64,000 nt of DNA from Oreohelix idahoensis (lineage: Eukaryota > Mollusca > Gastropoda > Stylommatophora > Oreohelicidae). This document shows positions 43,301-53,759 of the stretch, one piece after another (position 1 is the stretch's first letter; every line of letters starts with the position of its first letter). The stretch is taken from contig JAMPIV010021266.1 of the NCBI GenBank assembly GCA_024509875.1, forward strand, positions 1 through 64,000, written 5' to 3'. Made by a program: the position numbers and the translations under genes. Below the pieces are notes generated by a model. It saw only the letters and a list, made by a program, of their open reading frames with translations. It was not told the origin of the DNA and ran no database searches.

Positions 43301-44343
43301 GGGGTACACTCTTTTATTCCGTGTATACAACCAATTATCACATCGCTAACTGGATTCTGCAGAAGGCAGGCATGGATCTTTCCTGTAAAGAAAGGTGTAT
43401 GTAAATTAATGATGGCTGTAGGAAAAGTTTCCACCGTGCCTCCGAATGTGACGCACTTGACCACGTTGCCAGTGGCAAAGGAAGGGTCGATCAGAGAGTT
43501 CCGCACTCCTACAGTGCTGCAACCTGAATCAAACAAAATAGAGCAAGGAATAGAGTTGACGTATCCTCTATTAAATTTTAAACATCCCTTTCCATGGTGA
43601 ACTGATGCAGAAGTAGCTGTACAAACTGCTGGTAGACTTGGTAAAATGTGCCCGCATCGCAGCGTCGTGATCGCCTTGGGCTGGAATAGCGTTGAGCATT
43701 CTTGACATGTTTTTACCTGCTCGAGATCGATACAAGACATAACATTATGTTGATTAACATTATTGTTCTTATCTTTGTTAGTTTGTGCTTCAAGTGAAGC
43801 AACATTGGAATGTTGTCGTGGCCTGCTCGACGATCTATCTCTACGTCGCGATCGGTTTTGACTATTGTCATTAAAATTGCTATAATTACCATTTCTGCTA
43901 TCATTAAAATTTGGATGAGTACGCCAATGAAAGTTATCACTGTTGTGATGTTGGTTAAATGATTTATTCATAAATCTATGTCTATTTTCAGGATGATGTG
44001 ATTTAGATCTCCAATGTTGTTTATTATTATTCCCTTGATTATATTTAGAATTGTCGTTAACAAAATCTCGAGATCCGTGAGATTGGCCCCAGGACATATT
44101 AAATGGAGGAGACTGTTGGTATTGTTTCCCCTTCTGAAAATGACCAAAGTTGAAATTATTATTACTTCCCCTATGAAAATTTCTATCGTTACTCATCGAA
44201 CGATGTCTTGGGAAATTGTTATGTTGCATAGCGAAAGCAACAGGTAAGTCATCCTTAATCTGCGCATTGCTGATATCCATGTTAGGATGAGCGGTGCAGA
44301 AATTTTTGCAATGTTCTGGCTTTTCTTTTATATTAGAAGGTTT
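40347..44343 (-). pseudogene. Gypsy pol (PR-IN-RT-RH) with gag C-terminus
   Basis: The main frame runs from 44349 to 40738. It starts with the end of gag, an Asn/His/Arg-rich, RS-like region with no CCHC knuckle. Protease has LFDSGCS (~residue 273). Integrase has an HHCC finger (GHMGF..., CRSCVTC) and the triad D (MAIDIIGPI), D (LSDHGVQF) and E (LIERQNR). RT follows, with LCVDYRKLN, FSKFDLSKGYW and YIDD at residue ~1063. RNase H (40745-40347) has LRSDAPNYGVG, YSVLDKELL and ESDQKAL and lies in another frame because of a slip near 40738-40790 by an A/T run. The order with integrase before RT is that of the Gmr1 group of Ty3/gypsy. Catalytic residues of all four enzymes look conserved. Confidence 0.92.
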
Positions 44344-44951
44344 CATCATCTCATCTCAACCCATAACCCGTCATGGGTCGTAGGGGTGCCATGGTGGAAG
44401 CATCAGCAGACAGGGTCCTCCACTGCTCTCTATTCTCAGCAATGCATACAAGTGTGGAGAAGTCGTGTCCTGCCCATTCTTTGATGTTATCAGCCCAGGA
44501 TTTTCTTTGCCTTCCTCTTCTCCGTTTACCTTCGACTGTTCCCTGGAGGATCGTTTTCGAAAGGGAGTCATGACGAGTTACATGCCCAAACCAGGCAAGC
44601 TTTCGACGTTTCACTATTGACAAAAGTGGTTCTTGATGGCCTGCGTAGGTGTTTATCTTCTCTCTAACATAGACATTTGTTTTGTGCTCTTTATAGCAAA
44701 TGCGCAAAATTCTTCTATAACATTTATGCTCGAAAGCCTGAATCCTTCGCTCCGTATCTGCAGTGAGTGTCCAGCCCTCACACCCATACAAGAGAATAGA
44801 TAATACAAGTGATTTGTATAATTTGATCTTCACAGGAAAACTGATGTTACTTTTCCAGATCACATTCAACCTTGTCATGGCAGCTGAGGCCATCTCAAGT
44901 CTTGTCTTGATTACTTTATTTGATCTTCCATCACAACATTATAGGTTATTA
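44344..44951 (-). mobile_element. LINE 3' end inserted in gypsy gag
   Basis: A 608-bp insert is flanked by a 16-bp duplication, TTATATTAGAAGGTTT (44328-44343 and 44952-44967). On the minus strand it ends in GATGA-type units (GAGATGAGATGATG), a tail unlike those of the other LINEs here. Confidence 0.92.
44351..44893 (-). pseudogene. LINE RT thumb and C-terminus (180 codons open)
   Basis: It carries YGCEGWTL, the RKLAWFGHVTRHD phrase and a basic GKRRRGRQRKSWADNI region typical of the C-terminus of RTE/CR1-type ORF2 proteins. The catalytic RT core is absent through 5' truncation. The open frame to the stop is unbroken, which suggests a recent insertion. Confidence 0.85.
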
Positions 44952-44967
44952 TTATATTAGAAGGTTT

Positions 44968-46041
44968 ACGTTCATGTAAAAACGCAAGAAATGAAGGACT
45001 TACTTCCGATAAAACTTTATCGCGTAGTAATAAGTCGAAAATAACGTCATAAGATTTCTCTACCTTGGACAGTTCGATCCATCTTTCCAAGGTAAGACGT
45101 ATTTGAGAAAGACAATCATCAAAGTTCTTACTAGATTGTGGGAGCATAGACTTGAACTTCATCCTATACTGATCTTCTGTCATTTGAAATTTGTTTAGAA
45201 GGGCGGCCCTGAGAGCATCATAATCATTATTTTTCTACAGCGCTAGTGGTGTGATAAACGGCCAGTGCCTCTCCTGTAAGTATTCTGGATAAGTGGGTAC
45301 AATATAATGATTTGATTTATCCAAGTTGTAACGACTTACATGTAGCCTCAAATCTGTCCAAAAAGAAGATCACATCGTCGGATGGTGGGTTAAACTTTGG
45401 CAATTTTAGATGAACCTCTCTAAAATTCTCATGTCTCGATGAAGACTGGCCTTCCTGAGTCTTTTGTGTATTACATTCACTTGACAATCTTATTCTATCA
45501 AATTCCAATTCGGCAAGTTTCAAATCATGCTGACGTTTCTTTTCATTCTCGTCTGTCTCCAGCTGAAGTCTCTTTGTATTTTGTTCAGCTATTAATCTTC
45601 TTTCTTCCATTTCCTTTTCTTTAACTTCCATCTCCTTTTGTTTAACTTCCATTTCAATTTTAAGTAGCCTTTCTTTTTCTGCAGCATCCAATCTAAATTT
45701 TTCTTCCACCTCCAATCTGTTCTGTTCTGCCTCACGCTGAAATCGTTTCTCTTCTAATTCAGCGGCTAATTTCATCTTCCTCTCATTTTCCTCAGCACGT
45801 TTCTCTTCTAATTCAGCGGGTAATCTCATTTTTTTCTCATCTTCCTCAGCCATAAATTTCCTCTTCTTTTCATCTTCCTCAGAATCAAATCTCAAATTTT
45901 CTAATCTTAATTTCTCAGCTTCTAATCTTTGAGATTCCAACCTCTGAGATTCTTTATATTCCGTCATAGCAAATGTTCTAATCTCTTCCGTGGTATATTA
46001 AGCGCCTTAGCCTGCTTAATAAAATAATCTAAGGTAGACAT
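44968..46041 (-). pseudogene. Gypsy gag N-terminal and central part
   Basis: Reading starts at an ATG at 46041 with LDYFIKQAKAL. A one-base slip near 45990 precedes the long charged, coiled-coil-like Glu/Lys/Arg region (45967-45400), which ends in LKLPKFNP and FFLDRFEATC, a phrase typical of gag capsid starts. A second slip near 45320-45240 precedes NDYDALRAALL-type capsid sequence and MTEDQYRMKFKSML. The frame then runs in phase into the pol frame once the LINE insert is disregarded. The original element therefore probably had one continuous gag-pol frame. Confidence 0.8.
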
Positions 46042-47052
46042 TATTCAATATTATTCTGAAATAATTCTACTTAAAAGTGTTACTATACCAAGTGGTCTTC
46101 GTTCCTGTCCTAGAACGGTAAATATTGTTATCATATAATTGTCAAATATATATATTAATAATCAATACAGTAATTTATGTAATGAAATGTTATGAAAGCA
46201 ACAACGTGATAGACAATAGAAACAATACTGACAAGACAAGATATAATAAACGACTGAAAACGTTCGCATAAATCAACCAAAATAAAAATGGAAAAATGAA
46301 GAAATAATGTTGCAAAGAATGCAATGAAATATGCGATAAAAACTTAAACAAGACAATTGACAATACAGTGTATAAACATGGATGGTGTAAAAAACTGAAC
46401 GAAAGCCAGGTGAGAAGGACGTAGTGTACAAACAAAATACATCATAAAACTAAAATACGAATAAAAATAACTACGAAAACAACAATTAAAACTTGACACT
46501 ACAGCTAAACAGTCAGGTGTCACAGACTACCAGACACATTGGACCTAGAATCCTTCTACGCTTACGCGTAGGAACTTTCCACTGAGGGAAGTCTGCAAAA
46601 TAATTCCTAAAGAACAGTCACGAAGGCCCTGGTGTGAAACTGGGATGTATCCTTCGTGAGTCTCCAAACCCTACCTCCCGCTAAAAACATTGAACATTGA
46701 ACATGAAACATAAATAGAGAAGCAGTGGACATATTACTACGACAAGGCACAGCTGAACGCAAAACGGTGTAATAACAACACGACGTTTTTACTTATCTCA
46801 ACCGATAAAAAAGGATATCCCTCGCATCCGGGACTGTATGCATAAGCCTTGTAAAAACAATGTATGTAACACTCTAACAGTGTCCGATGTTGCAGATTAA
46901 AGATGATGTCCAACGTCGTCCTTGACCTTGAGACAACAGTCGTCTTGATTGGAAGAGTAAGCTTATGTTTCCTTCCGAAGATGGAGGTATTTCTCTTCAA
47001 CCGAATTATTTGATAGCTAGAACGTTCCCTGCTTGAAAATCGTAGTTTCCAA
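46042..47052 (-). other. Gypsy 5' leader
   Basis: Non-coding sequence between the primer-binding site and the gag start. No conserved structure identified. Confidence 0.55.
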
Positions 47053-47074
47053 AACACACTGGTTCTACCATTTC
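47053..47074 (-). promoter_or_regulatory. Candidate primer-binding site
   Basis: On the minus strand, four bases after the 5' LTR, comes TGGTAGAACCAGTGT. The TGG start fits the CCA end of a tRNA. I cannot name the tRNA from memory. Confidence 0.4.
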
Positions 47075-48027
47075 TGTTAGAGTCGTTTTTTCTTGAGTGG
47101 ACACCGCTGACCAGAGGATGTCGCTGGTGTCGAAATGTCAACGACCTAACACGGGCGATTCTACTAGCGTGAAATTAAAACGCGAATGTCTTTTCACTGG
47201 AAGGTGAAACTCTTGTAACTTCAATAACAATCGGGCACACCAACAAGTGCCAATACTGGTATGGACGAACTCGTTATGTCGACTTGCAACAACATTTTAT
47301 TTTGACGAAATACGTAGACGAGCAAAGACAGGAAAACAGTACTTGCATCAATGGTTTCACAGTTCAAAACATATGGCTCATATTTATAAATTACATTACT
47401 TGTAGTATCCAAGTTCATTCAATGATCTAACGGTTTGACCTTGCGTCGCCGAACAAAACTTCTAAGGTCATCCGTACAACAAATCTTCGTATATCTACTT
47501 CCACCCTGTCCTGTAACATTTCCTTGGTACATATTGATTCTGGTACCTTCCAACATTATAGATCACTGCATACATTCTGTCTGAGAAGACAACATAAAGT
47601 TAATTACAATACTTGATTCATCTCTCTCTTGATCGCCGTGTCACGTATGACGGCGCTCCACTAATTCATATCAATTAGCCGAACTGACGGAGCATTAAAA
47701 ATCCTTTAAAACATTAGGATGGCTTCAGTGTAGCATCGGGTTGATCCATTTTAACCCCTTAACGAAAAGGGACTAGCTAGATGCCAACGCCGGATACAGT
47801 CACTAAAAATCATTAAAAATATATATTCAATTATAACAACGCCTGGTTCTGACTTACGTAGGGAGTAAGCCGACAATGGCTTCTATTCAGAAGTCATGTC
47901 CCAGAAATACACTAGCCCCAAATGATGGGTACACAAACCAAAAAGAAATCAACAGACTCCATGTCTGGATATGAGATGCGGCTTGCTTCGTTTACGCTTC
48001 GACGTCATCTGGCTTGTTTGGATACAA
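47075..48027 (-). repeat. 5' LTR of the gypsy element, inner part
   Basis: Matches 38319 onward almost base for base. It is interrupted at GGATACAA (48020-48027), where the Penelope-like DNA begins. Confidence 0.93.
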
Positions 48028-48090
48028 CAAATATATAAATTAAAAAATAATATGGTATGAAATCAGTTTTACAAGTAAACGGTACACATG

Positions 48091-48134
48091 AGACAAGGGA
48101 CGTTTCGGGTTTTACCCTTCGTCAGCCACAGTTA
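48091..48134 (-). ncRNA. Hammerhead ribozyme core, outer Penelope
   Basis: The minus strand reads CTGACGA, stem II AGGGT-AAAA-CCC, then GAAACGTC. Both invariant boxes (CUGANGA and GAAA) and a UC cleavage dinucleotide after a minimal ACGU stem III are present. Helix I pairing is only partly visible. Hammerheads with a very short stem III are known from Penelope-like elements. It lies 3' of the coding region. Confidence 0.65.
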
Positions 48135-48531
48135 CGAACAGGTGACAAGGACAAGAACTACATATAGGTACTACAAAGATCTGTGATGATGAGGAAAACG
48201 TCAAATGAGCGATACAAGCAGATGAAACCACGGTGATGAGCGAAACGATAACAGTAATAATGCAAGAAAATCGTGAAACCAGAAAGACATGTCGAAACAA
48301 GAAAGTAAATAATCAACGAAACGAAGACAGGAATGAATAACACTAATAAAATGCGTGAAAAATCACTTAGTTGTGCCGAGAAAGGAAACATTCAAAATGG
48401 CTGAAAAACTAAGGCGTCATGCGGAAGTGACGTGGGAGCTGGTGACGGCTAAGAACAGAAAATAGAGGAAACGAGACGAACCAAAGCAAAAACAAGGATA
48501 GATAGGAAAAAAACGACAAAAGCCACCAGAA

Positions 48532-48849
48532 TTATGCAAAATGATGCTGGACATTCATCCCAGCAGGAGCTAGAACGCCCATTTGAAAAATGAGGCGATT
48601 CTCCAACGAAAAGCGTGTTCGGTCGTCGCCGATACATGAAAGGAGGGCAGTGACATGAATGTCAGAGTTACCCAAATGGTCAGGGCTGTTGAAGTGAAGG
48701 GCCACTGGTAAATGTTTGCCATGATGGATGTCATTCAAGTGTTCACGAAACCTGTCTGCCAAAGTCTGCCAGTCTCACCAATATAGGTCATGTCACACCT
48801 CTTACAGATGATAGCATTAATCAGGTTTCTGGATTCGCACGTGAAAGAC
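48532..48849 (-). pseudogene. Penelope GIY-YIG nuclease, outer element
   Basis: The fragment begins at the target duplication with SFTCESRNLINAI, continues MTYIGETGRL, then shifts frame near 48760 and resumes ADRFREHLNDIHHG. It ends near LAPAGMNVQHHFA. The usual GIY is replaced by LIN in the first motif; the YIG is present. It belongs with the RT frame at 51353-53520. Confidence 0.85.
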
Positions 48850-50645
48850 AAAGGAGGTGCCATTGTGGTATAGCGCAAGGCCCTGTACCTCCAAGAAGGT
48901 AATAAGCAGCTCACCAACAGCTCCTTCTACCAGCGCCGTGACAATGATGCGACAGTCCTCAACAATCGTCTGGTCCATGACACCATCAAAAGTCTTATCG
49001 CCAACAAGTCCTTACCTTCTAGCGCTTCTCATCTCCGTATTGACAGTAGTGGTCTGGGTAAGCCTGTGTTTTATATGCTTCCCAAAATTCATAAACCCTC
49101 CAACCCTGGGAGACCCATTGTCTCTGCGTGTTCCTGCCCTACCGAACGTATATCAGACTTCCTCGACGGCATCTTCCAGCCTATTGTAGAGCAGCTTCCT
49201 TCCTTCTTAAAGGACACAAACCATGCTCTTACTACTTTTTCCTCTATTCAGCTTTCTCCAGACCGTACCTACCGTTTATTTCTGTTAGATGTTTGCTCAC
49301 TTTACACTTCCATTCCTCACTCTGATGGTCTCCGAGCTCTCCGGTTTTTCCTGGACCAGCGCACGCACCCCTCTATCGCTACAGAGACTCTCCTGCGCCT
49401 TGCAGAACTGGTCCTTCGACTCAATTCCTTTGAGTTCAATGGACAGTTCTTTGACCAAATAAGTGGAGTTGCCATGGGCACCAAGATGGGTCCCAGTTAT
49501 GCCTGCCTCTTCATGGGCTACCTGGAGTATCAGGTGTGGCAGCAGTATCCTGGACCTTTTCCATTGATGTATCATAGATACATAGATGATGGCATAGGTC
49601 TGTCTCACCGATATGCCAGAGGTTGACCTATCTAGGTTCATTAATTTCATTAAAAACTTCCACCCTGCGATCCAATTCACCTCTCACATCTCCACTGTCT
49701 CTGTTAATTTCCTTGACATTGTTGTCACTATCACTCCGCCCCCACCTCACCACTTCGGTGTACTACAAACCCACCGATGCACACAGTTACCTCCTTTATA
49801 CTTCCTCTCATCCTCCGGCTTGTCGGGACTCCTTGCCTTTCTCACAACTTCTCCGCCTCCGTCGGTTATGCCAAGATGATGACAACTTTCTATGCCGAGC
49901 ACAAGAAATGTTGGACTTCTTCCGTAACAGACAGTATCCAGAAGATGTTCTTACCTCTGCCTTAGAACGTGTTCTCCCTATCTCACGTCTAGAGGCCCTC
50001 AAACCCAGCCAAAAAACCTCCTCTGATAGAGTCAAGTTAATAATGACCTATCACCCTCACAGCACTGCTGTCAAAAGGATCCTGTTTCGTCACCTACCTC
50101 TCCTCCAAGCTGACCCAGTGGCGCGGGAAGCATTTAGTGAGCCACCCTTGCTGGCATATAGACGGGACAAAAATTTGAGGGACCTCCTAGTCCACAGCCG
50201 TCTGAAAACCGTCAACGATGGCCACTTTTGAACCAAGCCATGTAACCGTACACGATGTAAGACATGTCAGTATGTAATCGAAACACGTTCAGTCTCGTTC
50301 CCTAACGCCAAGTTCACCATCACCCATGGCTTCACATGTGAGTCACGCAACGTCATTTATGCTATTATATGCAAACGTTGCACCATTACGTACATCGGCC
50401 AAACGGGCACACGACTGGGCGACCGATTCTGCAGACACCTCTATGACATCTCTCAGTTTAATTCCACACCTGTGGCCATCCACTTCAATGGCCCTGACCA
50501 CCACGGTGCCACTGACATCCAGGTGACAGCCATCAGATACTGTTCCTCGGACGCCAACAGTCGGTTTCGCCAGGAACAACGCCTCATCCATCTTATGGGT
50601 TGCCTCAAACCATACGGTTTGAATACCCAACATTCTTTTGTCTGA
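48850..50645 (+). pseudogene. Penelope RT + complete GIY-YIG, few lesions
   Basis: Lesions are a TAG at 48871, frame changes near 49615 and 49740, and a TGA at 50229. Between them the RT has FYMLPKIHK, LLDVCSLYTSIPH, GVAMGTKMGPSYACL and HRYIDDG. After the TGA the frame stays open to 50645. It contains the Cys pair motif CNRTRCKTC and a full nuclease: NVIYAIICKRCTITYIGQTG, RLGDRFCRHL, and a C-terminal LIHLMGCLKP. That nuclease domain has no visible defect. Confidence 0.9.
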
Positions 50646-50699
50646 GACGCCTTTCTCTATCGAGTCACTGTTGTATGACTTTCTACTTTGATGCGATCA

Positions 50700-51060
50700 C
50701 CCTTTTTTTTTTTTTTTTTTTTTTTCCTTTTTTCCTTTTTTTCCTTTTTTTTTTTTTTTTTAATTACCATTTTTAAAAATTTAATAATTTTATTTATTTA
50801 TTTTTTTAAATTTTTTATTTATTTATATATTTTTTTAATTTAAATTATTATTATTATTTTTTTTTTTTAAATTATTTTTTTCCTTTATTATTTTTTATTT
50901 TATTTATTTCTTTATTTAGTTTTTATTTTTATCTATTTATTTATTTGTTTTAAATTTATTTATTATTATTATTTATTTATTTATATTTTATTTATTTATT
51001 TTTATTTTATTTATTATTTATTGATTACTTTTTTCTCACTCTTTTCCAGTCCTTGTTTTC
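50700..51060. repeat. T-rich/TTTA low-complexity tract
   Basis: A long T-run is followed by irregular TTTA/ATTT units on the plus strand, inside the 3' region of the inner Penelope element. Such tracts are prone to assembly error. Confidence 0.9.
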
Positions 51061-51235
51061 ATTATTTCTTATTTTTATATACTATCAACTTCCTCTTTCC
51101 AGTTTAGTGGCAGCCATCTTGCTTTGCTTCACATGTGACTGGACTTAATATTAAGGGAGTTTCTTTTCTCTTATTTTTATAGTTTCATGTTCTCTACTTA
51201 ATTCTCATTTTCTTTCCCTCTTGTCTCTTGTTTGT

Positions 51236-51272
51236 CTGTCCCTGACGAAGGCCTTGTGGCCGTAACGTAGGT
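51236..51272 (+). ncRNA. Hammerhead-like motif, inner Penelope
   Basis: The plus strand reads CTGACGA, a perfect GGCC-TTGT-GGCC stem II and GTAACGT. It shares the GUAA instead of GAAA with Penelope 1, so those two copies may come from one lineage with a degenerate ribozyme. Confidence 0.5.
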
Positions 51273-51307
51273 TTTTCTTGTCCTTCTCCTTGTAAGACGT
51301 ATTACTG

Positions 51308-51338
<31 letters not shown>

Positions 51339-51352
51339 CAACTGTGAAAGAC

Positions 51353-53520
51353 TCCCCAATGGTAAATTTACCGTTCGGAAAGGAGACTGACTGCATTTGG
51401 AGTACAAAAGGACAGGTCTTACATATGCGGCGTTGGCACGGTTTAGTACCAAAGTGAGAAGGACTAGTTTGTCTCAAGCGACTATGCACAAGAATATCCC
51501 TAAAATTCTTATCCCTACGATATGCCAACAAAGGGGTATCACGAAACAACTCTCTAGTATTATGATCAGAGTGGAGAATAGGCAGATGACGGAACAGAAT
51601 TTTTTTCACTGCCAAACAGTGAGGGTGGAAAGTTAAGACAAGTTCGAGTCTGTCAGATGTAGTAGTAGGTTTAGCAGTGAGTGCAACCTGGCGAGTAACG
51701 GGACTAATGCGATTAAGGGCATCAGATAAGACTCTTTCAGGATAGTGACGTCGGCGAAAAAACTCGAGCATTTCTTGAGCTCGTTCACGGAAATCATCTT
51801 CATCGTGACATATCCGACGTAAGCGTAGAAGTTGAGAGTAGGAAATGGAATTTTTACAGCTGGGAGGGTGAGAAGAGGTGTAAAGAAGGAAACCATGGGC
51901 ATCAGTAGGTTTATAAAAGACAGAGGTGGTAAGGCCAGTAGGAGTAATATTGACAGTGAGGTCAAGGAAGTTAACTGAAGTGGTAGAAATCTGAGAAGTG
52001 AATTTGATTGCAGGATGGAAATTGCCAACATAGTCAATGAATCTTCTGAGGTTAGCTTCAGACATGTCTGTGACACCAATACCATCGTCGATATAGCGAA
52101 GGTAAAACTCAGGTAATGGTCCATCGTAACTTTGAAGCACCAAATATTCAAAGTGACCCATGAAGAGGCAGGCATAACTCGGGCCCATTTTGGTGCCCAT
52201 AGCAACGCCACTAATTTGATTAAAGAACTGGCCATTGAATTCAAAAGAGTTGAGAGTGAGTACCAATTCCGCAAGGCGAAGAAGAGTGCCGATGCTAAAA
52301 GTAAGGTCAGTGCGTCTGTCGAGAAAAAATTGTAGTGCTATAAGGCCATCAGAGTGTGGAATGGAAGTATAAAGCGAACAAACATCCAGAAGGAAAAGAC
52401 GGTAAGTGTGGTCAGGTGTGAACGGGATGGAATCAAAAGTAGTGATAGCATGGGTGGTGTCCTTAAGATAGGAAGGTAGATTAGCCACTAATGGTTGCAA
52501 AATACTATCCAGGAAATCAGAGATATGTTCAGTGGGACAAGAGCAGGCTGAAACAATAGGTCGACCTGGATTGTCAATTTTATGAACCTTAGGAAGCATG
52601 TAGAAGGAAGGTTTACCTAGACTACTATCAAGAATATGGAGAGACATGGCACTAGAAGGAAGGAGGTTATCTTGGATGAGATCACGAATAGTAGCATGAA
52701 CAGTAAGATTATGGCGGACTGTGGCATCCCCAGAACTGGGTGAGTAAAAGGTGGAGTTGCCGAGCTGTGAGACTCCTTCTTGAATGTACAAGTCCTTTCG
52801 CCAAACTACCACCGCACCACCTTTGTCAGCAGGTTTTATGATAATGTCATCCCGCTTCTTAAGGGATGACAAGGACCGCCACTCAGAAGTAGTCAGGTTA
52901 GATCGACGTAGACGGGGTAGAGAAAGTTGATTAAAGTCATGCAAAGTGTTGGCAATATATAAATCAAGAGCAGCAGAGGCACCTGGAGCCGGAGTCCAGT
53001 CTGACGTAGGTTTATTAAAATGACGAAAGATGTCCCCGTGTGGCTTAGAATCATTACCATTCCTATGGTAATACTGAAGACGCATGCGACGATGGAAACG
53101 GTAGACGTCTTGGAGCATAGAATATTTGTCAAATGTCGAGCGAAGAGGAACAAACTTGAGACCTTTACTAAGAACAGATAATTCATCAGGAGATAGTGGT
53201 AGATCAGGAGGAATGCAAATAACTTTGGTGGAAGTAGGAACAGGGGACGCTGAAGATTCAGAAGGAACATGAGGGCGGAGGCGACGCAATTTTTCTTTTT
53301 TATGCGTGCTCAGCCGAGTGTAGAGCTCCTTATTGGTATCATGAATAATAGTACGAATAAGGAGCAAGGCTGTCGGGTACGAAGAAGTCAGTAGACGAAG
53401 ATGGTGAGTGAGGTTGGATTTTAAAAGTTCCAAGTCAGTGAGAAGGCGTTTATGCATAGCAATAACACACCTCATGCGTTGAAAGAAACACTTTTTTTCA
53501 ATTAATTGCAAGCGGTGCAA
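51353..53520 (-). CDS. Penelope RT, N-terminal and core part
   Basis: The frame is open from ATG 53520 to the inner insertion. The first ~250 residues form the region upstream of RT, with a conserved ADKGGAVVVWRKDLY phrase. RT follows with SFYMLPKVHK, NPGRPIVSAC, LLDVCSLYTSIPH, GVAMGTKMGPSYACL and catalytic LRYIDDG (near 52090). The thumb and CQRRICKTC Cys motif come last, and the frame reaches the start of the nuclease domain. Translation would run on past the junction into unrelated codons and stop near 51205. Without the insertion the nuclease would follow directly. The RT core shows no lesion. Confidence 0.88.
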
Positions 53521-53576
53521 TGCAGAAGGATGAAAGTGTCCAGTCGAAGGACGGAAGTGGGAAAGAAACCCTTTCG

Positions 53577-53754
53577 GGATACAAGCGCGCCCGAATTACA
53601 ATACACCAAAGTGTGCATATGCGTGCGTGACAGATGACATTTACTAACACTAACACCGACATAAGTTGGTACGTAAAGTAGGACCACATATTAAAAAATA
53701 TGAGACTACCCTCATCCGTAAATGACTGTAAAGGCCTACGAAAAGGGTTCTACA
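53577..53754 (-). repeat. 5' LTR of the gypsy element, outer part
   Basis: Starts with the second copy of GGATACAA (53577-53584) and continues the LTR through to CTACA, followed by the GATAT target duplication. It corresponds to 39261-39436 of the other LTR. Confidence 0.93.
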
Positions 53755-53759
53755 GATAT

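Larger units (their letters stand above)
48850..51343 (+). mobile_element. Inner Penelope-like element, opposite orientation
   Basis: A 2,494-bp insert is bounded by GTGAAAGAC at 48841-48849 and 51344-51352. It is 5'-truncated, beginning within the KGGAIVV region ahead of RT, and runs to a GT/T-rich tail at 51309-51339. Its 3' region holds a very AT-rich low-complexity tract and a hammerhead-like motif. Confidence 0.92.
48028..53576 (-). mobile_element. Outer Penelope-like element in gypsy LTR
   Basis: Bounded by GGATACAA at 48020-48027 and 53577-53584. The element itself is 53576-51344 plus 48849-48028 on the minus strand, because a second Penelope-like element interrupts it at GTGAAAGAC. 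It has a long RT-bearing N-terminal part (ATG 53520), a GIY-YIG nuclease (48849-48532) and a 3' region with a hammerhead core. Length without the inner element is ~3.0 kb, near full length for the class. Confidence 0.9.
38319..53754 (-). mobile_element. Ty3/gypsy retrotransposon, Gmr1-type order, with nested insertions
   Basis: Direct LTRs of ~1.12 kb begin TGTTAGAGTC and end with CTACA in plus orientation. The whole is bounded by GATAT at 38314-38318 and 53755-53759. The element reads on the minus strand: 5' LTR (right), leader, gag-pol and 3' LTR (left). Integrase precedes RT. Later insertions are a LINE 3' end in gag (44344-44951) and Penelope-like DNA in the 5' LTR (48028-53576). The two LTRs differ at only about nine bases and three small indels that I can see, so the insertion is fairly recent. 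Coding frames are broken, so this copy is not autonomous. Confidence 0.93.

Noticed and set aside
50700..51060. A replication origin or matrix attachment region from the AT-rich tract
   Set aside because: It lies inside the 3' region of a Penelope element and is simple TTTA/ATTT sequence, with nothing specific to support a functional call.
48028..53576. Three independent tandem or inverted Penelope copies
   Set aside because: The GTGAAAGAC duplication and the exact continuity of the outer element across the gap show one element nested in another.
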